From NCBI GenBank assembly GCA_012845835.1, contig JABAKD010000013.1, positions 15,359,016 to 15,423,015 of the forward strand: DNA of 64,000 nt, given 5' to 3'. A model generated the notes under the pieces. It was given only the letters and a program-made list of their open reading frames with translations. It was not told the DNA's origin and made no database searches. Positions 63,690-64,000 of this stretch are shown in pieces. The stretch's first letter is position 1. Each line of letters begins with the position of its first letter. The position numbers and the translations under genes are program-made. This DNA is from Undaria pinnatifida. Its lineage: Eukaryota; Sar; Phaeophyceae; Laminariales; Alariaceae.

Positions 63690-64000
63690 CTGGAACGAGC
63701 ACAACACAAGCGTGTCAGCCAAGGCGTCAGCAACAAGGTATACAAACATAGCAGTGTGGAAGCGTGACGTGACACAGAATGGCATCCAAAAGAAACCCCT
63801 GTTTCTCGAACACATTTTCATGTACGTATTTCAACGCAAGGGAACACGTACTAATCTCTGTAGGACTTCACAGGGACGGCCCGTCGACACCATACGACGA
63901 TCAAAGCATAGGTCCCCCCTCTCCCCCATCCAAATAAAGCGCCAAAGCCGCCGAAACATCCGCCGAAACATAGCTCATCAACACAATTGTAACATTTAAG
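63690..64000. other. Probable intron of the giant gene at the window edge
   Basis: No exon with the required phase (two leftover bases) was recognised. The next 5' exon should lie beyond the window. Confidence 0.6.

Noticed and set aside
62581-62620. Possible small exon between exons 2 and 3
   Set aside because: In the required phase it starts with a stop codon.
1-64000. tRNA, rRNA, snRNA and CRISPR arrays
   Set aside because: No cloverleaf with T-loop consensus, no conserved rRNA blocks and no evenly spaced identical repeats with unique spacers were seen; repeats here are tandem or dispersed.
1-64000. Autonomous transposon or viral genes
   Set aside because: No reverse transcriptase, integrase or transposase motif was found in any frame examined; the mobile repeats are all short and non-coding.

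Overview
The window is nuclear DNA of an intron-rich eukaryote and is dominated by one gene. On the minus strand, 61 exons between 63,689 and 7,314 join in a single open frame. Splice phase is consistent across all 60 introns: 42 are phase 0, 7 phase 1 and 11 phase 2. Together they encode about 3,067 residues, ending at a TGA at 7,314-7,316. The first visible exon begins inside a codon, so the true N-terminus lies beyond position 64,000. Exons are mostly 80-230 nt and introns average about 790 nt. This structure, mid-range base composition, many short mobile repeats inside introns, and a DUF3638/DUF3645 giant protein with EF-hands all suggest a large-genome stramenopile such as a brown alga. 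That taxonomic call is inference, not proof. || The protein, numbered from the first full codon visible, has five parts. (1) Residues 1-1200 are an N-terminal and middle region of the DUF3638-family giants, including a low-complexity linker at 213-362. (2) Residues about 1203-2011 form a P-loop core with GAGKTT, LLLDEVD, SGTP, HTTGMDI and a QGAFRMRGIGKGQ segment, and the DUF3645 motif (KDVPSRASEFSHPDVVI) lies within it. (3) A complete SH3 domain lies at about 2218-2271, followed by a Glu/Gln run and a conserved segment containing FRRIKN and DWVPN. (4) EF-hand-like segments lie at about 2462-2473, 2702-2713 and 2738-2749. (5) A Vps62/VPS13-C-like region at about 2801-3030 contains SIWAP, YIWRPVPP and SIWVV. 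The likely role is a large Ca2+-responsive ATPase or translocase scaffold working with membranes or proteins. The biochemical function of the family is not established here. || Region by region: 1-7,313 is downstream non-coding DNA with microsatellites, a 1-kb CCRYGG-word tract (about 580-1,565) and two palindromic MITE-like copies. 7,314-63,689 is the giant gene. 63,690-64,000 is probably its next intron, with no exon recognised. The introns carry at least six dispersed repeat families and many tandem arrays. || Two further features stand out. Five introns use GC donors. Several intronic tandem arrays contain copies of the neighbouring exon-intron junction (near 22.0, 22.5-23.7, 25.3-25.7, 28.6, 37.1, 40.2-40.7 and 49.5 kb), as if splice-site-spanning duplications seeded intron growth. 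No second protein gene, tRNA, rRNA or CRISPR array could be supported.
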